Virus record (IMG/VR): IMGVR_UViG_3300042520_000763 | Location: 1 to 20,309 of that record | Direction: 5' to 3' (one strand) | Source of the DNA: a virus | DNA: 20,309 nt | Part shown: positions 19,463 to 20,309 of the stretch, one piece after another | Layout of the letters: each line of letters begins with the position of its first letter | Position numbering within the stretch: position 1 is the first letter of the stretch | Program-made: the position numbers and the translations under genes | The notes under the pieces: model-generated | The model's input: only the letters and a program-made list of their open reading frames with translations | Database searches by the model: none | Told to the model about the DNA's origin: nothing

Positions 19463-19996
19463 TTACATAGCTTCAGCAGCAGCTAGTTTCAACTTAGCAA
19501 TTTCAATCTTAATTGCTTTCTCACCATACAAAGCTTGTTTAGCTTCTTTAGTTAATGCGGCAAAGATAGCATTTACTTTAGCAATACCTTCACTACCTAC
19601 AACATCAATACCATTTGCATTAGCATAGGCAGTTTGTAGTTGAGTTAATGGGGTTAAGCTTTCACCGTTACTGCCGCGAGTAGCCCATACACCAGCTTCA
19701 AATTCAGCTAGTTTACCTTCAATTACTGACTTAATATCTTCTACTTTAACACCAGCAGTAGATGCTTTTACTTTAGTAGAGAAACCGAAAGCTAAGGCTT
19801 GTGCAGTAAAGTCGTCTAAACCTTCTACATCATGTGAATAAGTAACTTGAGTACCGTCAACGATATGGAAAACAACTTCAACGCCAGTTTCTGTAATACG
19901 TTCGCTAGATAGTAAACGACCAGATACACCGAAGTTTTTAACTTGACCATCTTCCATGGTTACTACTGTTTGTTCTTTTGCTTGTACGTCTGACAT
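19463..19996 (-). CDS. Probable highly expressed phage protein of unknown function, 177 aa
   Basis: 177 residues. The N-terminal half is beta-rich (VKNFGVSGRLLSSERITETG, VEVVFHIVDGTQVTYSHDVE). A conserved-looking helical middle follows (ALAFGFSTKVKASTA...GKLAEFEAGVW), and an alanine-rich helical end (KLKLAAAEAM). This strand-plus-helix layout with G-x-W resembles small phage proteins of unknown role; I cannot name a family. It is a single-gene unit with a near-consensus promoter, AGAGGA ribosome site and strong terminator. It uses CGT arginine codons and many preferred-type codons, unlike the AGA-rich neighbours, all signs of high expression. It lies next to the right inverted repeat; a DNA-coating or terminus-related role is speculation. 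Confidence 0.78.
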   Translation of the reverse strand: MSDVQAKEQTVVTMEDGQVKNFGVSGRLLSSERITETGVEVVFHIVDGTQVTYSHDVEGLDDFTAQALAFGFSTKVKASTAGVKVEDIKSVIEGKLAEFEAGVWATRGSNGESLTPLTQLQTAYANANGIDVVGSEGIAKVNAIFAALTKEAKQALYGEKAIKIEIAKLKLAAAEAM

Positions 19997-20057
19997 GATA
20001 GAGTCCTCTAATTAGATTGTTAATTTAATCGCTAGGTGACTACCTAACGATGAGTCT

Positions 20058-20085
20058 ATTATACAGCTTTTTAAGATATGTGCAA
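20058..20085 (-). promoter_or_regulatory. Strong sigma-70-like promoter beside the right repeat
   Basis: On the minus strand: -35 TTGCAC (20080-20085), 16-base spacer, -10 TATAAT (20058-20063). Same geometry as the leftward operon promoter at 14000-14027. TGGCGAC boxes lie upstream from 20114 outward. It would drive the 19463-19996 gene with a leader of about 55 bases. Confidence 0.8.
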
Positions 20086-20113
20086 ATTATTTTATGCTTT
20101 AGTTAAATTTTGT

Positions 20114-20264
20114 TGGCGACCTTATGTATAAAGTTGGGATTGGCGACTCTCACATCTAAAGTAGATTTTTAGTTTCCAATCTTGGCGACCTTCACACTAC
20201 CCTCCCCAGCAACTACCCTCCCCAACCTTGGCGACCTCACCTACTAAACCCAACCTTGGCGACC
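20114..20264. repeat. TGGCGACC iterons at the right end
   Basis: TGGCGACC occurs at 20114, 20183, 20229 and 20257, plus a one-mismatch copy (TGGCGACT) at 20141. Start-to-start spacings are 27, 42, 46 and 28 bases. The left end has mirror copies at 46, 74 and 120 only. Most copies are followed on the complementary strand by AAGGTTGGG or similar. The arrangement resembles binding-site iterons for a replication, telomere or repressor protein. The innermost box lies 28 bases upstream of the -35 element at 20080-20085, so a regulatory role is also possible. The binding protein is unknown. Confidence 0.75.
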
Positions 20265-20309
20265 TAGCCTTGTTAATGTATATACCTACATCCATCCATA
20301 CATCCATCT
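20183..20309. repeat. Right inverted terminal repeat (127 bp, perfect)
   Basis: Exact reverse complement of 1-127. Unlike the left copy, its box motif continues inward beyond the repeat, with further TGGCGAC boxes at 20114 and 20141. A promoter for a leftward gene sits just inside. The extent of exactly 127 identical bases matches the largest k-mer used in some common short-read assemblies, so the true repeat may extend outward past the window. Confidence 0.97.

Noticed and set aside
20114-20264. CRISPR-like array from repeated TGGCGACC units
   Set aside because: Repeats are only eight bases, spacing is irregular (27-46 bases), they are mirrored at the other end, and there are no cas genes. 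Better described as iterons.

Overview
The window looks like the replication and host-takeover half of a low-GC (about one third GC by eye) bacterial virus or virus-like replicon. Genes are packed end to end, with many 4- to 20-base overlaps and Shine-Dalgarno starts (mostly AGAGG, AGGAG or GGTGAG). There are sigma-70-type promoters and a near-complete phage DNA-replication and recombination set. A probable SleB-type cell-wall hydrolase argues for a phage rather than a plasmid. I see no capsid, portal, tail, terminase, RNA polymerase, integrase, protelomerase or terminal-protein gene, and no tRNA. The host cannot be named; sigma-70 signals and Shine-Dalgarno sites only say bacterium.

Layout: (1) A perfect 127-bp inverted repeat closes both ends (1-127 and 20183-20309). 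It carries GGTCGCCA boxes and G-runs; extra boxes continue inward on the right side only. (2) From 148 to 13920 about 27 genes run leftward. In transcription order they are: small unknown genes, a pyrimidine-dimer-glycosylase-like protein, a repeat-containing protein, a Dda/RecD-like helicase, three small genes, a PD-(D/E)XK nuclease with a possible Fe-S cysteine set, a Sak4-like RecA-fold ATPase, an SSB-like protein, a structured non-coding stretch (7025-7231), a UDG-like plus 3'-5' exonuclease protein, the polymerase half of a family A DNA polymerase, dUTPase, a wHTH protein, three tiny genes (one zinc-ribbon), a DUF6378-like protein, a ThyX-like protein, an ATP-dependent DNA ligase and an ExoX-like exonuclease. 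(3) 13921-14218 is an AT-rich divergent control region with promoters facing both ways and short repeats; it is the best origin candidate. (4) From 14219 to 19399 genes run rightward: an acidic first gene, small conserved phage proteins, a UvrD/FBH1-like helicase, then after an internal promoter the cell-wall hydrolase and a string of small accessory genes. (5) A bidirectional terminator (about 19416-19436) separates these from one leftward gene (19463-19996), which has its own strong promoter beside the right inverted repeat.

How it fits together: helicases, polymerase halves, SSB-like protein, ligase, exonuclease and the Sak4/PD-(D/E)XK pair would replicate and recombine the DNA. dUTPase, the ThyX-like and DUF6378 proteins would tune the nucleotide pool.

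Most notable observations: not one GATC site in 20.3 kb; a family A polymerase split inside its proofreading active site; an insertion scar where the last codons of the hydrolase gene recur behind the next gene with only synonymous changes; a structured RNA candidate; and the terminal repeats. Their exact length of 127 bp equals a common assembler k-mer size, so they may be the inner part of longer inverted repeats in a larger genome rather than true ends.
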